Origin: Salinicola corii
GTDB taxonomy: Bacteria; Pseudomonadota; Gammaproteobacteria; Pseudomonadales; Halomonadaceae
Assembly (NCBI RefSeq): GCF_008298015.1
Contig: NZ_VTPX01000001.1
Span: 789,902 to 853,901, forward strand
Reading direction: 5' to 3'
Length of the DNA stretch: 64,000 nucleotides
Notes under the pieces: model-generated
The model's database searches: none
Told to the model about the DNA's origin: nothing
What the model saw: only the letters and a program-made list of their open reading frames with translations
Made by a program: the position numbers and the translations under genes
In this document: in pieces, positions 1-9,434 of the stretch
Layout: each line of letters opens with the position of its first letter
How positions within the stretch are numbered: position 1 is the stretch's first letter

Positions 1-555
1 ATCGTGTTGAGCTATCTGGTCATCGTCGGCAGCTCCAACGCGGTCAATCTGACCGACGGCCTCGACGGTCTGGCCATCATGCCGACGGTGCTGGTCTCCA
101 TGGGATTGGCGGTGTTCGCCTATGCCAGCGGCAACGCCGTCTTCGCCAATTATCTGCACATACCCGAGGTGCCGGGCGCCGGCGAACTCGCCGTCTTCTG
201 TGGCACCATCGCCGGGGCCGGCCTAGGGTTTTTGTGGTTCAACACCTATCCCGCGCAGGTATTCATGGGGGACGTCGGTGCGCTGGCCTTGGGTGCGGCA
301 CTGGGCATCGTCGCCGTCATCGTTCGTCAGGAGATCGTCCTGTTCATCATGGGTGGTGTCTTCGTCATGGAGACGGTGTCGGTCATCCTGCAAGTGGGAT
401 CGTACAAGCTCACCGGCCGACGCATTTTCCGCATGGCGCCGCTGCACCATCATTTCGAACTGAAAGGGTGGCCGGAGCCCCGCGTCATCGTGCGCTTCTG
501 GATCGTCACCGTCATGCTGGTCCTGTTGGGGCTGGCGACATTGAAGTTGCGTTGA
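1..555 (+). CDS. mraY: MraY, phospho-N-acetylmuramoyl-pentapeptide transferase (3' part)
   Basis: This is the C-terminal half of the membrane enzyme that moves phospho-MurNAc-pentapeptide from UDP onto undecaprenyl phosphate to make lipid I. The frame is open from the first base, so the start lies upstream of the window. Visible are the family signature [15 protein letters not shown] near the beginning, the [10 protein letters not shown] loop that contributes catalytic Asp residues, the [13 protein letters not shown] motif near the end, and several hydrophobic membrane segments. The stop is 4 bp before murD, as in a tightly packed dcw operon. Identity is secure; only the 5' truncation is notable. 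Confidence 0.97.
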   Translation: MVLSYLVIVGSSNAVNLTDGLDGLAIMPTVLVSMGLAVFAYASGNAVFANYLHIPEVPGAGELAVFCGTIAGAGLGFLWFNTYPAQVFMGDVGALALGAALGIVAVIVRQEIVLFIMGGVFVMETVSVILQVGSYKLTGRRIFRMAPLHHHFELKGWPEPRVIVRFWIVTVMLVLLGLATLKLR

Positions 556-559
556 TGCC

Positions 560-1978
560 ATGAGTGATTCGCTGTCTGCCGAGTCAGGAATCCGTTCCAC
601 GGGAGGATCATCCGCTCCGGGCGCGCCGCCGATTTTGGTGGTCGGGGTGGGGATTTCAGGTCGCGCGATCGCCCGCTTCCTGGATAGTCGCGGTGAGCGC
701 TTCATGGTCGCCGATACTCGCGCCGCGCCCCCGGGACTCGAGGCTTTCCGCGCGGCCTATCCGGAGGTCGAGCTTTACCTGGGGGGCCTGGAGTCGCTGG
801 ATCTGAAGGCATTCTCCGAGATAGTCGTCAGTCCTGGCATCGATCTCGAGCGCGCTGGCCTGGGCGCTGTTCGGGACCGGGTCGTCGGCGAGATTTCTCT
901 CTTTGCGCGACACTGCGAAGCGCCGATCGTGGCCATCACCGGATCGAATGCCAAGTCGACCGTGACCACGCTGGTAGGAGAGATGGCTCGGCAGGCGGGC
1001 AGGCGGGTTGCGGTCGGCGGCAATCTCGGTGCTGCCGCACTGGATCTGTTGATCGACCACGCGGACGCGGAACTGTTCGTGCTGGAGCTGTCGAGTTTTC
1101 AACTGGAGACGCTCGCCGGACTGGGGGCGATCTGCGCGGCGTTTCTGAATCTATCGGCCGATCATCTCGATCGACATGGCGACATGCAAGGCTACCGCCG
1201 GGCCAAGGCGCGAATTTTCGAGGGCGCCGCGCATGCCGTCGTCAATGCCGACGACTCGGCCACCTGGCCGGAACAGGAGTCGTTGAGCTGCGAGCGTTTC
1301 ACCACGCACTCCCCTCGTGACAGCGAGTGGGGTATCTCGAGTGTGGCGGGCGAGACGGACGAGTGGCTGTACCATGGCCGGCAACCGCTGATGCCGGTCG
1401 GTGAACTGCGCCTGGCAGGCCGTCACAATCACGCCAACGCGCTGGCGGCGATGGCGATCGGGCATGTCGTAGGGATCTCCCCGGGCGTGATGCGCGGCGT
1501 CCTTTCCCGTTTTTCCGGTTTGCCGCATCGCGGCGAGATCGTTGCCGAACACGGCGGCGTACGTTGGATCAACGACTCCAAAGGCACTAACGTGGGCGCG
1601 ACACTGGCGGCGATCGCCGGCGTTGGGGAGACGCTGACCGGCAAACTGGTCTGGTTGGGTGGCGGGGTCGGCAAGGGTGCGGATTTCACGCCGTTGGCCG
1701 AACCGCTGGCACGTTACGCTCGGGAAGCGATCGTCTTCGGTCAGGATGCGCCGCAATTGGCCGCCGCGCTCGAACCGCAGGTCACCACCTGGCGGGTCGA
1801 CACGCTGGCAGACGCCATGCGGCGCGCGGCGTCGATCGCCGAGCCGGGGGATTGCGTGCTGCTGTCGCCCGCCTGTGCGAGTCTCGACCAGTTTCCCAAC
1901 TATCTGGCGCGCGGCGAGGCGTTTCGCGCCCTGCTTGATCAAGGGCAGCTCGGACAAGGGCAGGAAGCCGCATGCTGA
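560..1978 (+). CDS. murD: MurD, UDP-MurNAc-L-alanine:D-glutamate ligase
   Basis: This cytoplasmic Mur ligase adds D-glutamate to UDP-MurNAc-L-Ala using ATP. The 472-residue product has an N-terminal nucleotide-fold domain (VVGVGISG around residues 27-34), the ATP P-loop ITGSNAKST at about 126-134, the central ligase domain with LSADHLDRHG, and the C-terminal domain with WINDSKGTNVGAT and LSPACASLDQF. It has an N-terminal extension of roughly 20 residues rich in Ser and Gly. The P-loop carries Ala where E. coli MurD has Gly (SNAKST rather than SNGKST); I recall the same form in pseudomonads, so it is probably functional. It overlaps ftsW by 7 bp. Confidence 0.96.
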   Translation: MSDSLSAESGIRSTGGSSAPGAPPILVVGVGISGRAIARFLDSRGERFMVADTRAAPPGLEAFRAAYPEVELYLGGLESLDLKAFSEIVVSPGIDLERAGLGAVRDRVVGEISLFARHCEAPIVAITGSNAKSTVTTLVGEMARQAGRRVAVGGNLGAAALDLLIDHADAELFVLELSSFQLETLAGLGAICAAFLNLSADHLDRHGDMQGYRRAKARIFEGAAHAVVNADDSATWPEQESLSCERFTTHSPRDSEWGISSVAGETDEWLYHGRQPLMPVGELRLAGRHNHANALAAMAIGHVVGISPGVMRGVLSRFSGLPHRGEIVAEHGGVRWINDSKGTNVGATLAAIAGVGETLTGKLVWLGGGVGKGADFTPLAEPLARYAREAIVFGQDAPQLAAALEPQVTTWRVDTLADAMRRAASIAEPGDCVLLSPACASLDQFPNYLARGEAFRALLDQGQLGQGQEAAC

Positions 1979-3183
1979 AGACCATGATGAAGACGTCGCA
2001 GGCGCGATTGACCACGAAGCATCAGTCGTTCGATGGCTGGCTACTGCTGGCGACGCTGTCGCTGATGCTGATCGGCTGGGTGATGGTGACCTCTGCTTCT
2101 ACCGAGATCGCCGCGAGTCTGACCGGCAACCCATACTATTTCAGTATTCGTCACGGCATCTTCGTTATCGCCGCGATTGGCGTCGGTCTCGTCGCCGTGC
2201 GCCTGCCGCTCGACTGGTGGCGACAGAAAGGCCCGATGATGCTGATCGTGGCGCTGTTGCTGCTGTTCGTCGTGCTGATCGTCGGCCGCGAAATCAACGG
2301 AAGCCGGCGCTGGATTCCGCTCGGCATCATCAATGTCCAGGCGTCGGAAGTCGCCAAACTGTGTCTGATCGTCTACATCGCCGGCTACCTGGAGCGTTAT
2401 TTGCCGGACGTACGGCGCACTTGGGGAGCCTTCATGCGGCCGCTGGCGGTGATGGCGTTGATCGGCTTTCTGCTGATCCTCGAGCCGGACTATGGCGCCG
2501 TGGTCGTGTTGACCGGCTGCGTGATGGGCATGTTGTTGCTCTCCGGTGCCCCGCTGTGGCGATTTCTGCTGATTCTTGCCGTCGTGGGGTCGGGCGCCGT
2601 CATGCTGGCGGTGGCAGAACCCTATCGTTTGCAGCGTATCACCAGTTTCGCCAATCCCTGGGCGGATCAGTACAACACCGGCTATCAGCTGACCCAGGCG
2701 TTGATCGCCTTCGGGCGGGGGCACTGGTTCGGTCTGGGGCTAGGCAACAGCGTCCAGAAACTGTTCTACCTGCCGGAGGCGCATACCGATTTCGTGTTTG
2801 CCGTGCTGGCCGAGGAATTGGGATTGTTCGGCGCCATGGCGGTGATTCTTCTGTTCGCCTTGCTGGTCTTTCGTGCCTTCAGGATCGGGCGCAAGGCAGA
2901 ACTGATCGGTATCCCGTTCGCGGCCTACCTCTGCTATGGCATTGCGCTGGTCATCGGCGCACAGGCATTCATCAATATCTCCGTCAGCGCGGGTATGTTA
3001 CCGACGAAAGGCTTGACGCTGCCGCTTCTGAGTTATGGCGGTTCGAGTCTCATTATTAGCGGACTCATGATGGCCATACTGTTTCGCGTTGACGCCGAGG
3101 TCAGACGGCTGCAGCGCCGAGCCGAACCCAAAGCGGCTTCCGAGGCGCAGTCCGGCACCCAGGACTCGGAGCCGAATTTATGA
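1972..3183 (+). CDS. ftsW: FtsW, septal lipid II polymerase (SEDS family)
   Basis: FtsW is the multi-spanning SEDS glycosyltransferase that works with PBP3 in septal peptidoglycan synthesis. The 403-residue protein has about ten hydrophobic segments, the first at roughly residues 22-43, and recognisable SEDS motifs: NGSRRWIPLG, the YLPEAHTDFVFAVLAEELG loop, and PTKGLTLPLLSYGGSS near the end, followed by a charged C-terminal tail. The ATG at 1972 overlaps the end of murD; further in-frame Met codons at 1981 and 1984 are alternative starts. Its last 4 bp overlap murG (ATGA), suggesting translational coupling. Confidence 0.95.
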   Translation: MLKTMMKTSQARLTTKHQSFDGWLLLATLSLMLIGWVMVTSASTEIAASLTGNPYYFSIRHGIFVIAAIGVGLVAVRLPLDWWRQKGPMMLIVALLLLFVVLIVGREINGSRRWIPLGIINVQASEVAKLCLIVYIAGYLERYLPDVRRTWGAFMRPLAVMALIGFLLILEPDYGAVVVLTGCVMGMLLLSGAPLWRFLLILAVVGSGAVMLAVAEPYRLQRITSFANPWADQYNTGYQLTQALIAFGRGHWFGLGLGNSVQKLFYLPEAHTDFVFAVLAEELGLFGAMAVILLFALLVFRAFRIGRKAELIGIPFAAYLCYGIALVIGAQAFINISVSAGMLPTKGLTLPLLSYGGSSLIISGLMMAILFRVDAEVRRLQRRAEPKAASEAQSGTQDSEPNL

Positions 3184-4265
3184 GCGATACGCGGCGCGTT
3201 CTGATCATGGCCGGCGGCACCGGTGGGCATGTCGTGCCCGCGCTCTCACTGGCCAAGGCCCTGTGCGAACGCGGAGTGACGGTCGAGTGGCTGGGGAGTC
3301 CGAGAGGCATCGAAAACCGTCTCGTTCCCGCCGCGGATATCCCGTTGAACCGCATCGCGGTGTCCGGGCTGCGAGGCAATGGCCTGGGCGGTTGGCTGGC
3401 GGTCCCGTGGCGATTGAGCCGGGCGGTCTGGCAGGCCCGGCGGGTGATACAGCGCTTCGACCCGCAGCTCGTCGTCGGCCTCGGCGGCTTCGCAAGCGGC
3501 CCCGGCGGTCTGGCCGCCCGCTTGAGCGGTAAACCCTTGATCGTGCATGAGCAGAACGCCGTTGCCGGCTTGACCAATCGGGCGTTGGCGCATCTGGCGA
3601 CTCGAGTCTACGCCGCCTTCCCGGGGGCTTTCCCGTCGGCCAAGGCTGAGGTGGTCGGCAATCCAGTGCGCGACGACATCGCGGTGCTGGGAGAGACACC
3701 CAGGACGGTCGAGCAGATGGCTGGCCGACCGCTGCGACTGCTGGTGTTGGGCGGGTCGCTCGGGGCGCAGTCCCTGAACCGGAAGCTGCCCGTTGCGCTG
3801 GCGGCGCTGGATTCCTCGCGGCGCCCGCAGGTACGTCATCAGGCGGGGCGTGACAAGGACGACGAGACGCGGGAGGCCTATCGAGCGGCCGGCGTCGAGG
3901 CGGAGGTGAGCGCTTTCATCGACGACATGGCTGTCGCCTACGACTGGGCGGACGTTATCGTCTGTCGAGCCGGCGCCCTGACCATCGCCGAGCTCTCCGC
4001 TGCGGCCAAGCCCTCCCTGCTGGTGCCGTTCCCTCATGCCGTCGACGACCACCAGACTCATAACGCACGCCACCTCGTCGAAGCGGGTGGCGCTGAATTG
4101 ATACAGCAGGCCGAGCTCACCTCTGAACGTTTGCAGGCGATGCTCGAGTCACTTTTGCAGCCCGACGTGCTGGCGACAATGGCGATTCAGGCACGTCGGG
4201 TGGCCCACCTCGATGCCGTCGGGCGCCTGGTCGACGGCTGCATGGAGATCGGTTTTGAGCGATAG
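3180..4265 (+). CDS. murG: MurG, UDP-GlcNAc transferase (lipid II synthesis)
   Basis: MurG transfers GlcNAc from UDP-GlcNAc to lipid I, giving lipid II, on the inner face of the membrane. The 361-residue GT-B enzyme shows the N-terminal glycine-rich loop [14 protein letters not shown], a second loop [13 protein letters not shown], the [15 protein letters not shown] motif, the C-domain loop [12 protein letters not shown], and the donor-site segment [14 protein letters not shown]. Length is normal for the family. Start codon and ftsW stop overlap as ATGA, and the 3' end overlaps the likely TTG start of murC. Confidence 0.96.
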   Translation: MSDTRRVLIMAGGTGGHVVPALSLAKALCERGVTVEWLGSPRGIENRLVPAADIPLNRIAVSGLRGNGLGGWLAVPWRLSRAVWQARRVIQRFDPQLVVGLGGFASGPGGLAARLSGKPLIVHEQNAVAGLTNRALAHLATRVYAAFPGAFPSAKAEVVGNPVRDDIAVLGETPRTVEQMAGRPLRLLVLGGSLGAQSLNRKLPVALAALDSSRRPQVRHQAGRDKDDETREAYRAAGVEAEVSAFIDDMAVAYDWADVIVCRAGALTIAELSAAAKPSLLVPFPHAVDDHQTHNARHLVEAGGAELIQQAELTSERLQAMLESLLQPDVLATMAIQARRVAHLDAVGRLVDGCMEIGFER

Positions 4266-5709
4266 CATTCAGACGCGTCCGACGCGGTCGCATCTCGGCA
4301 TGCGGCGTATTCGGGGCATTCATTTCGTCGGAATCGGCGGGGCCGGGATGTGCGGCATCGCCGAAGTGCTGGCCAACGAAGGCTACCAAGTCAGCGGTAG
4401 TGACCTGAGGGAATCGGCGGTCACCCACCATCTGCGCGACTGCGGCATTCGTGTCGCCATTGGCCATGCGGCGATCAACGCAGAAGGGGCCAACGTGATC
4501 GTGGTGTCGACGGCCGTCGATCCGACCAACCCGGAAATCCAGTGGGCGCGAGAGCATCGCGTGCCGGTGGTGCGTCGTGCCGAGATGCTGGCCGAACTGA
4601 TGCGCTTCCGCCACGGTATCGCCGTTGCGGGTACCCACGGCAAGACCACGACCACGAGCTTGCTGTCGACGCTGTTCGCCGAGGCAGGGCTCGATCCGAC
4701 GTTTGTCATTGGTGGCAAGCTGACCAGCGCGGGAACCAACGCGCGTCTTGGTTCCGGGGACTTCCTCGTTGCCGAGGCCGACGAGTCTGATGCGTCCTTC
4801 CTGCACCTGCAGCCGATGACGGCGATCGTGACGAATATCGATGCTGACCATATGGCGACTTATGACGGCGATTTTTCCCGGCTGAAGACGACCTTCATCG
4901 AATTTCTGCACAACCTGCCTTTCTACGGCCGGGCCGTGCTGTGCCTCGACGATGACAACGTGCGGGAATTGCTGCCGCAGGTTCAGCGCCAATTCGTCAC
5001 TTACGGTTTCAACGAAGAGGCCGATTATCGCATTCGGGACTTCCAGCAGACCGCCGACACCATTCGATTCGTCGCCGAGCGTCCCGGCGACTCTGCGGCG
5101 CTGAACATCACCCTGGCGATGCCGGGCACCCATAATGCCCTGAACGCGCTCGCGGCCATCGCGGTGGCCACCGATGCCGGCGTTGGCGACGACGATATCG
5201 TCAGAGGGCTGGCGTCTTTCGGTGGCGTCGGACGTCGTTTTCAGATTCACGGCCACTACCCGCTGTCGCAGGGCGGCGAAGTGATGCTGGTCGACGATTA
5301 CGGCCACCACCCGCGTGAAGTCGAGATGGTGATTCGTGCGGTTCGCTCCGGCTGGCCGCAGCGTCGGCTGGTGATGCTCTATCAGCCCCATCGCTATACC
5401 CGAACGCGAGACCTCTACGAGGACTTCGTCAGGGTGCTTTCCGGCGTCGACACTTTGTTGCTGCTCGACGTTTATGGCGCTGGCGAAGCGCCGATTCCCG
5501 GCGCGGAAGGAAAGATGCTGGCGGGCTCGATTCGCCAGCGCGGTCAGGTCGATCCACTGTTCATCGAGGAAAAGTCGGCATTGCCGGGGATCCTTGCGCG
5601 AGTGCTACGGCCCGGCGATATTCTGATCACCCAGGGGGCCGGAGATATCGGCGGTATTGCCCAGGGACTCGCCCACTGCGCGCTCAAGTTCGACGAGGTG
5701 ATCCTTTGA
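4255..5709 (+). CDS. murC: MurC, UDP-MurNAc:L-alanine ligase (TTG start)
   Basis: MurC adds the first amino acid, L-alanine, to UDP-MurNAc. Diagnostic segments are [17 protein letters not shown], the P-loop [35 protein letters not shown] and [13 protein letters not shown] chose the TTG at 4255 because GGAGA at 4244-4248 lies 6 bp upstream and the resulting N-terminus (about 15 residues before MRRIRG) is similar in length to the pseudomonad protein; ATG 4300 is the alternative. The gene overlaps the end of murG by 11 bp. The product is about 484 residues. murB is not adjacent. Confidence 0.94.
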   Translation: MSDSIQTRPTRSHLGMRRIRGIHFVGIGGAGMCGIAEVLANEGYQVSGSDLRESAVTHHLRDCGIRVAIGHAAINAEGANVIVVSTAVDPTNPEIQWAREHRVPVVRRAEMLAELMRFRHGIAVAGTHGKTTTTSLLSTLFAEAGLDPTFVIGGKLTSAGTNARLGSGDFLVAEADESDASFLHLQPMTAIVTNIDADHMATYDGDFSRLKTTFIEFLHNLPFYGRAVLCLDDDNVRELLPQVQRQFVTYGFNEEADYRIRDFQQTADTIRFVAERPGDSAALNITLAMPGTHNALNALAAIAVATDAGVGDDDIVRGLASFGGVGRRFQIHGHYPLSQGGEVMLVDDYGHHPREVEMVIRAVRSGWPQRRLVMLYQPHRYTRTRDLYEDFVRVLSGVDTLLLLDVYGAGEAPIPGAEGKMLAGSIRQRGQVDPLFIEEKSALPGILARVLRPGDILITQGAGDIGGIAQGLAHCALKFDEVIL

Positions 5710-5791
5710 GGCTGGTGGTCGTGTCGGAAAAGAGTGTTTGCATCATGGAACGACCGAAGCGTTTCGAGCGACGTCAGGTAGGGCAGGTGTC

Positions 5792-6511
5792 ATGAATTCC
5801 AGCGCACGGGGTACGCTGCTCGGCATCCTCATGATCGTCGTGCTCATCGGTGCCGGCGGCAGGGCGCTGTGGCTGTGGCTGGACAAGCCCATCGCCCGGG
5901 TCTCGATCAGCGGTGACCTGAATTACGTGAGCGCCGCCTATCTCCAGAAGGAATTGGCTCCTTTGGTACGCGGTCATACTTGGCTCTCCCTGTCCTTGAG
6001 CGACCTGCGCGCCGAAGCGCGCAAGATTGGCTGGCTGCGGGAAGTGACCGTCTCTCGCGAGTGGCCCAACACCCTGCGGTTCGTGCTTTACGAACAAGAT
6101 CCGGTCGCGCGCTGGAACGACAAGCTGCTGCTTAATAGTCGCGGCCAGCCGTTCCCGCCCGGACCGGTAAGCGACTTTGGACGGCGTCTCCCCGACCTCG
6201 GCGGCCCCGATGGAACGGGTCGAGAGGTACTGGGTTATTACGATTCCCTGCGCCGTACATTGTCTGACCTCGGGCTTTCGATCACCCAGTTGAGGCTCGA
6301 GCCTCGCGGCGCCTGGCGCTTTCAAATCAATGATGGCGTCTGGGTAATTCTCGGGCGGACGGACTTGGACGCGCGGTTGGCTCGCTTTATTGCTGCATGG
6401 GAGCGACAGTTGGGACAAGAGGCGTCGCAGATTCGCTACATCGATCTCCGTTATCCTAATGGTGTTTCAGTGGCGAGACATGGGGAAACGGCGACCGTCT
6501 CTAGCGATTAG
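5792..6511 (+). CDS. ftsQ: FtsQ, divisome bitopic membrane protein
   Basis: FtsQ links early and late divisome proteins (FtsBL partner). From the ATG at 5792 the product is 239 residues: a short cytoplasmic N-terminus, one membrane segment at about residues 10-28 (GILMIVVLIGAGGRALWLWL), a POTRA domain beginning at IARVSISGDLNYV, and the FtsQ beta domain with VSREWPNTLRFVLYEQDPVARWN. An upstream in-frame ATG at 5738 would add 18 unconserved-looking residues, so the later one is preferred. A 16-codon reading frame (5745-5795) overlaps the start codon as ATGA. No ddl lies between murC and ftsQ. Confidence 0.92.
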   Translation: MNSSARGTLLGILMIVVLIGAGGRALWLWLDKPIARVSISGDLNYVSAAYLQKELAPLVRGHTWLSLSLSDLRAEARKIGWLREVTVSREWPNTLRFVLYEQDPVARWNDKLLLNSRGQPFPPGPVSDFGRRLPDLGGPDGTGREVLGYYDSLRRTLSDLGLSITQLRLEPRGAWRFQINDGVWVILGRTDLDARLARFIAAWERQLGQEASQIRYIDLRYPNGVSVARHGETATVSSD

Positions 6512-6701
6512 TTCGGGATTCCCGGGCGAGAAGTCGGGCCTGATCCCACGGCTGGCGTCGTCCCCGGCCTCATTATCTGAAAGGATGTGTGTGTCGTGAA
6601 TGGCGACTTCTTGCTCGCCGGGCCTCGTACTTAACCTTGCCTATCGCCGGGGGACGTTATTTTTGGAGTGCTTTAATAGCGGAAAGACTCCTTCCTTATT
6701 T

Positions 6702-6720
6702 CCCTTTTAAAGAAAAAGGG
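6702..6720 (+). terminator. Short hairpin, possible weak terminator or attenuator
   Basis: CCCTTTT at 6702-6708 pairs with AAAAGGG at 6714-6720 around a 5-base loop. T-rich sequence follows only after a gap. It lies between the ftsQ stop and the ftsA promoter, so it might separate the two transcripts; the stem is AT-rich and weak. Confidence 0.3.
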
Positions 6721-6750
6721 CTTAATGTGGCTTTTGTTTCAACGATGGGC

Positions 6751-6780
6751 TGGTGAAAAGGGTCGTCTTGTTCCTATAAT
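6751..6780 (+). promoter_or_regulatory. Candidate sigma-70 promoter for ftsA-ftsZ
   Basis: A perfect TATAAT lies at 6775-6780. Upstream, TGGTGA at 6751-6756 is a poor -35 match with an 18-bp spacer. The box sits in the AT-rich gap about 70 bp before the ftsA start, where a promoter is expected. Confidence 0.5.
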
Positions 6781-6848
6781 AAGCACGAATCTTTGTTGGC
6801 CCATTTTTATCCGGTTTATCGGTGAAGTTTGAGGAGCGACCCCGACCT

Positions 6849-8120
6849 ATGGCAGGACAATCCAACGCTTCCAATATGGTGGTCGGGCTGGATATCGGAA
6901 CATCCAAGGTGGTCGCCATCGTGGGGCAACCCACTGACGATGGCGGGTTGGAAATTGCCGGGATTGGTTCGCATCCTTCGCGTGGCATGAAGAAGGGTGT
7001 CGTGATCAATATCGAATCAACCGTTCAGTCGATTCAGCGCGCCGTAGAAGAAGCCGAGCTGATGGCAGGTTGCGACATCCACTCTGTCTACGTCGGTATC
7101 GCCGGCAGTCATATCAGTTCCATGAATTCCGATGGTGTCGTGGCGATCAAGGAGCGGGAGGTCGCGCCTGCCGACATTGATCGCGTCATCGATTCCGCCC
7201 GTGCGCGCGCTATCTCCGAAGGGCAGCGCGTGCTGCACGTGATTCCCCAAGAGTTCGCCATCGACACCCAGGAGGGGATTCGCGAGCCGTTGGGGATGTC
7301 CGGCGTTCGCCTGGAAGCTCGCGTTCACTTGGTGACCGCAGCGATGAATGCCGTTCAGAATATCGAGAAGTGCGTCCGCCGCTGTGGCCTGGAAGTCGAT
7401 GACATCATTCTCGAGCAACTGGCCTCCAGCCACGCGGTGCTGACCGAGGATGAGCGCGAACTCGGCGTTTGCATGGTCGATATCGGTGGGGGGACGACCG
7501 ATATCGCCGTTTTCACCGAGGGCGCCATTCGACATACCGCCGTGATCCCGATAGCCGGGGATCAGGTGACGAACGATATCGCCATGGCCCTGCGCACGCC
7601 GACCCAGTACGCCGAGGATATCAAGGTCAAGTATGCCTGCGCGCTGACACAGTTGGCGAGCAGCGATGAAATGATCAAGGTGCCGAGCGTTGGCGACCGG
7701 CCAGCCCGGGACCTCTCCCGCCAGGCATTGGCGGAAGTCGTGGAACCCCGTTACGAGGAACTCTTTACGCTGGTGCGCGAGGAACTGCGCCGCAGCGGCT
7801 ACGAGGATCTGGTGGCGGCCGGAATCGTGTTGACGGGGGGCACCTCTCGAATGGAGGGGGTGGTCGAGCTGGCGGAAGAGATATTCCACATGCCGGTTCG
7901 TATCGCGTGCCCGTACAACGTCCGTGGCTTGGCGGATGTGGTGCGCAACCCGATTTATTCGACGGGGGTAGGTTTGCTACTCTACGGAATGAAGGACGCC
8001 AAGCACTCTCGCGCAGTATCAGCCCAGCCTCAAAGGGAAGATTCACTTCCCCGGCGCGCAACCAGGGATGAGGTTTCGACGCTGGAGCGACTTAAAGGCT
8101 GGTTTAAAGGAAATTTCTGA
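6849..8120 (+). CDS. ftsA: FtsA, actin-like membrane anchor of the Z ring
   Basis: FtsA polymerises with FtsZ and tethers it to the membrane. From ATG 6849 the protein is 423 residues. The actin-fold motifs are visible: VVGLDIGTSKVVAIVG (phosphate 1), VCMVDIGGGTTDIAVF (phosphate 2) and AAGIVLTGGTSRMEGV (adenosine). It ends in an amphipathic helix, LERLKGWFKGNF, the usual membrane-targeting sequence. An in-frame GTG at 6822 would add nine residues; the ATG is preferred because MAGQSNASNMVVG is a typical FtsA beginning, although the GAGGAG at 6831-6836 is then a long 12 bp away. ftsZ follows after 30 bp. Confidence 0.95.
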   Translation: MAGQSNASNMVVGLDIGTSKVVAIVGQPTDDGGLEIAGIGSHPSRGMKKGVVINIESTVQSIQRAVEEAELMAGCDIHSVYVGIAGSHISSMNSDGVVAIKEREVAPADIDRVIDSARARAISEGQRVLHVIPQEFAIDTQEGIREPLGMSGVRLEARVHLVTAAMNAVQNIEKCVRRCGLEVDDIILEQLASSHAVLTEDERELGVCMVDIGGGTTDIAVFTEGAIRHTAVIPIAGDQVTNDIAMALRTPTQYAEDIKVKYACALTQLASSDEMIKVPSVGDRPARDLSRQALAEVVEPRYEELFTLVREELRRSGYEDLVAAGIVLTGGTSRMEGVVELAEEIFHMPVRIACPYNVRGLADVVRNPIYSTGVGLLLYGMKDAKHSRAVSAQPQREDSLPRRATRDEVSTLERLKGWFKGNF

Positions 8121-8150
8121 CAGGCCGCAAGCGGTCTTGGAGACGGGGCA

Positions 8151-9320
8151 ATGTTCGAACTAGTAGATAATGCACCTTCTAGTAGTGCAGTCATCAAAGT
8201 CATCGGTGTCGGCGGCGGCGGCGGCAACGCCGTCAACCACATGGTCGAGAGTAACATCGAAGGCGTCGAGTTCATCTGCGCCAACACCGATGCCCAGGCG
8301 CTCAAGCGCGTGGCGGCCAAGACCGTTCTCCAACTGGGTGGCGAGATCACCAAGGGGTTGGGTGCCGGGGCAAATCCGGATGTGGGGCGTCAGGCAGCCA
8401 TGGAGGATCGTGATCGCATCGCCGAGATGCTCCAGGGTGCAGACATGATCTTCATCACCGCCGGCATGGGCGGTGGTACGGGCACCGGCGGCGCCCCCGT
8501 GGTCGCCCAGGTGGCCAAGGAGCTGGGAATTCTGACCGTCGCCGTCGTCACGCGCCCTTTCCCGTTCGAAGGGCCGAAGCGCATGCGCGCAGCCGAAGAG
8601 GGGATGAAAGAACTCTCCGAGTACGTCGATTCGCTGATCACCATCCCCAACGAGAAGCTGCTGTCGGTGTTGGGCAAGAACGCCAGCCTACTGACCGCTT
8701 TCAGTGCCGCTAACGATGTGTTGCTGGGCGCCGTTCAGGGTATCGCCGAATTGATCACCAGCCCGGGCATCATCAACGTCGACTTCGCCGATGTGCGGAC
8801 GGTGATGTCCGAGATGGGCATGGCGATGATGGGGACTGGTGCTGCGACCGGCGAGAACCGTGCTCGCGAAGCGGCCGAGAAAGCCATTCGCAGCCCGCTT
8901 CTCGAGGATATCGACCTGCACGGCGCGCGCGGTATCCTGGTCAACATCACGGCGGGTCCGGACCTTTCCATCGGTGAATTCAACGATGTGGGGGCGACGG
9001 TCCAGGAGTTCGCCTCCCAGGATGCGACCATCGTGGTGGGTACTGCCATCGATATGGAGATGTCCGACGAACTGCGGGTGACCGTCGTCGCCGCGGGATT
9101 GGATGCCCAGAAGGAGAAGGCTATCCCCCGTGAAACAGCCGCTTCCCGCCCGGAAACGACCGATTATCGCAAGCTTCAGCAGCCGGCCGTCATGCGCCAG
9201 CAGGCCGCGCGCGCCGAACAGGAAGCGGCGGCTAAGAAGTCGCAGCAGGAGAAGCGCAAGACATCGGACATGGACGACTATCTCGACATTCCGGCATTCT
9301 TGCGTCGCCAGGCGGATTGA
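8151..9320 (+). CDS. ftsZ: FtsZ, tubulin-like division GTPase
   Basis: FtsZ forms the cytokinetic Z ring. The 389-residue protein shows [15 protein letters not shown] (nucleotide loop T1, about residues 18-31), the tubulin signature GMGGGTGTG at 105-113, the synergy-loop region [11 protein letters not shown], a Gln/Lys-rich variable linker from about residue 325, and the conserved C-terminal peptide [13 protein letters not shown] that binds FtsA and ZipA. The ATG at 8151 has GGAG about 10 bp upstream. The gene is probably co-transcribed with ftsA. Confidence 0.97.
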   Translation: MFELVDNAPSSSAVIKVIGVGGGGGNAVNHMVESNIEGVEFICANTDAQALKRVAAKTVLQLGGEITKGLGAGANPDVGRQAAMEDRDRIAEMLQGADMIFITAGMGGGTGTGGAPVVAQVAKELGILTVAVVTRPFPFEGPKRMRAAEEGMKELSEYVDSLITIPNEKLLSVLGKNASLLTAFSAANDVLLGAVQGIAELITSPGIINVDFADVRTVMSEMGMAMMGTGAATGENRAREAAEKAIRSPLLEDIDLHGARGILVNITAGPDLSIGEFNDVGATVQEFASQDATIVVGTAIDMEMSDELRVTVVAAGLDAQKEKAIPRETAASRPETTDYRKLQQPAVMRQQAARAEQEAAAKKSQQEKRKTSDMDDYLDIPAFLRRQAD

Positions 9321-9364
9321 TAGACTAATGGACTGCTCATCATCACTTTGTAACGTCGATATGG

Positions 9365-9393
9365 TTGGTGGGCCGGTGGTTTGGTGTTATAGT
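9365..9393 (+). promoter_or_regulatory. Candidate sigma-70 promoter for lpxC
   Basis: TTGGTG (9365-9370) and TATAGT (9388-9393) are separated by exactly 17 bp in the ftsZ-lpxC gap. This fits lpxC having its own promoter at the end of the dcw cluster. Confidence 0.5.
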
Positions 9394-9434
9394 GAACACC
9401 GTTTCCAAACCATTTGACTGTCAGGTCGATGCCC

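Larger units (their letters stand above)
6512..6848. other. AT-rich intergenic region between ftsQ and ftsA
   Basis: This stretch of about 337 bp carries no gene that I can support. Its second half, from about 6650, is strikingly AT-rich compared with the surrounding high-GC DNA. It contains a CCCTTTT/AAAAGGG hairpin (6702-6720), a consensus -10 box (6775-6780) and, just before ftsA, GAGGAG at 6831-6836. It most likely holds the main ftsA-ftsZ promoters inside the dcw cluster. Confidence 0.7.

Noticed and set aside
953..970. Defective MurD P-loop (Ala for Gly)
   Set aside because: As I recall, pseudomonad MurD proteins carry the same SNAKST variant, and the rest of the enzyme is intact.
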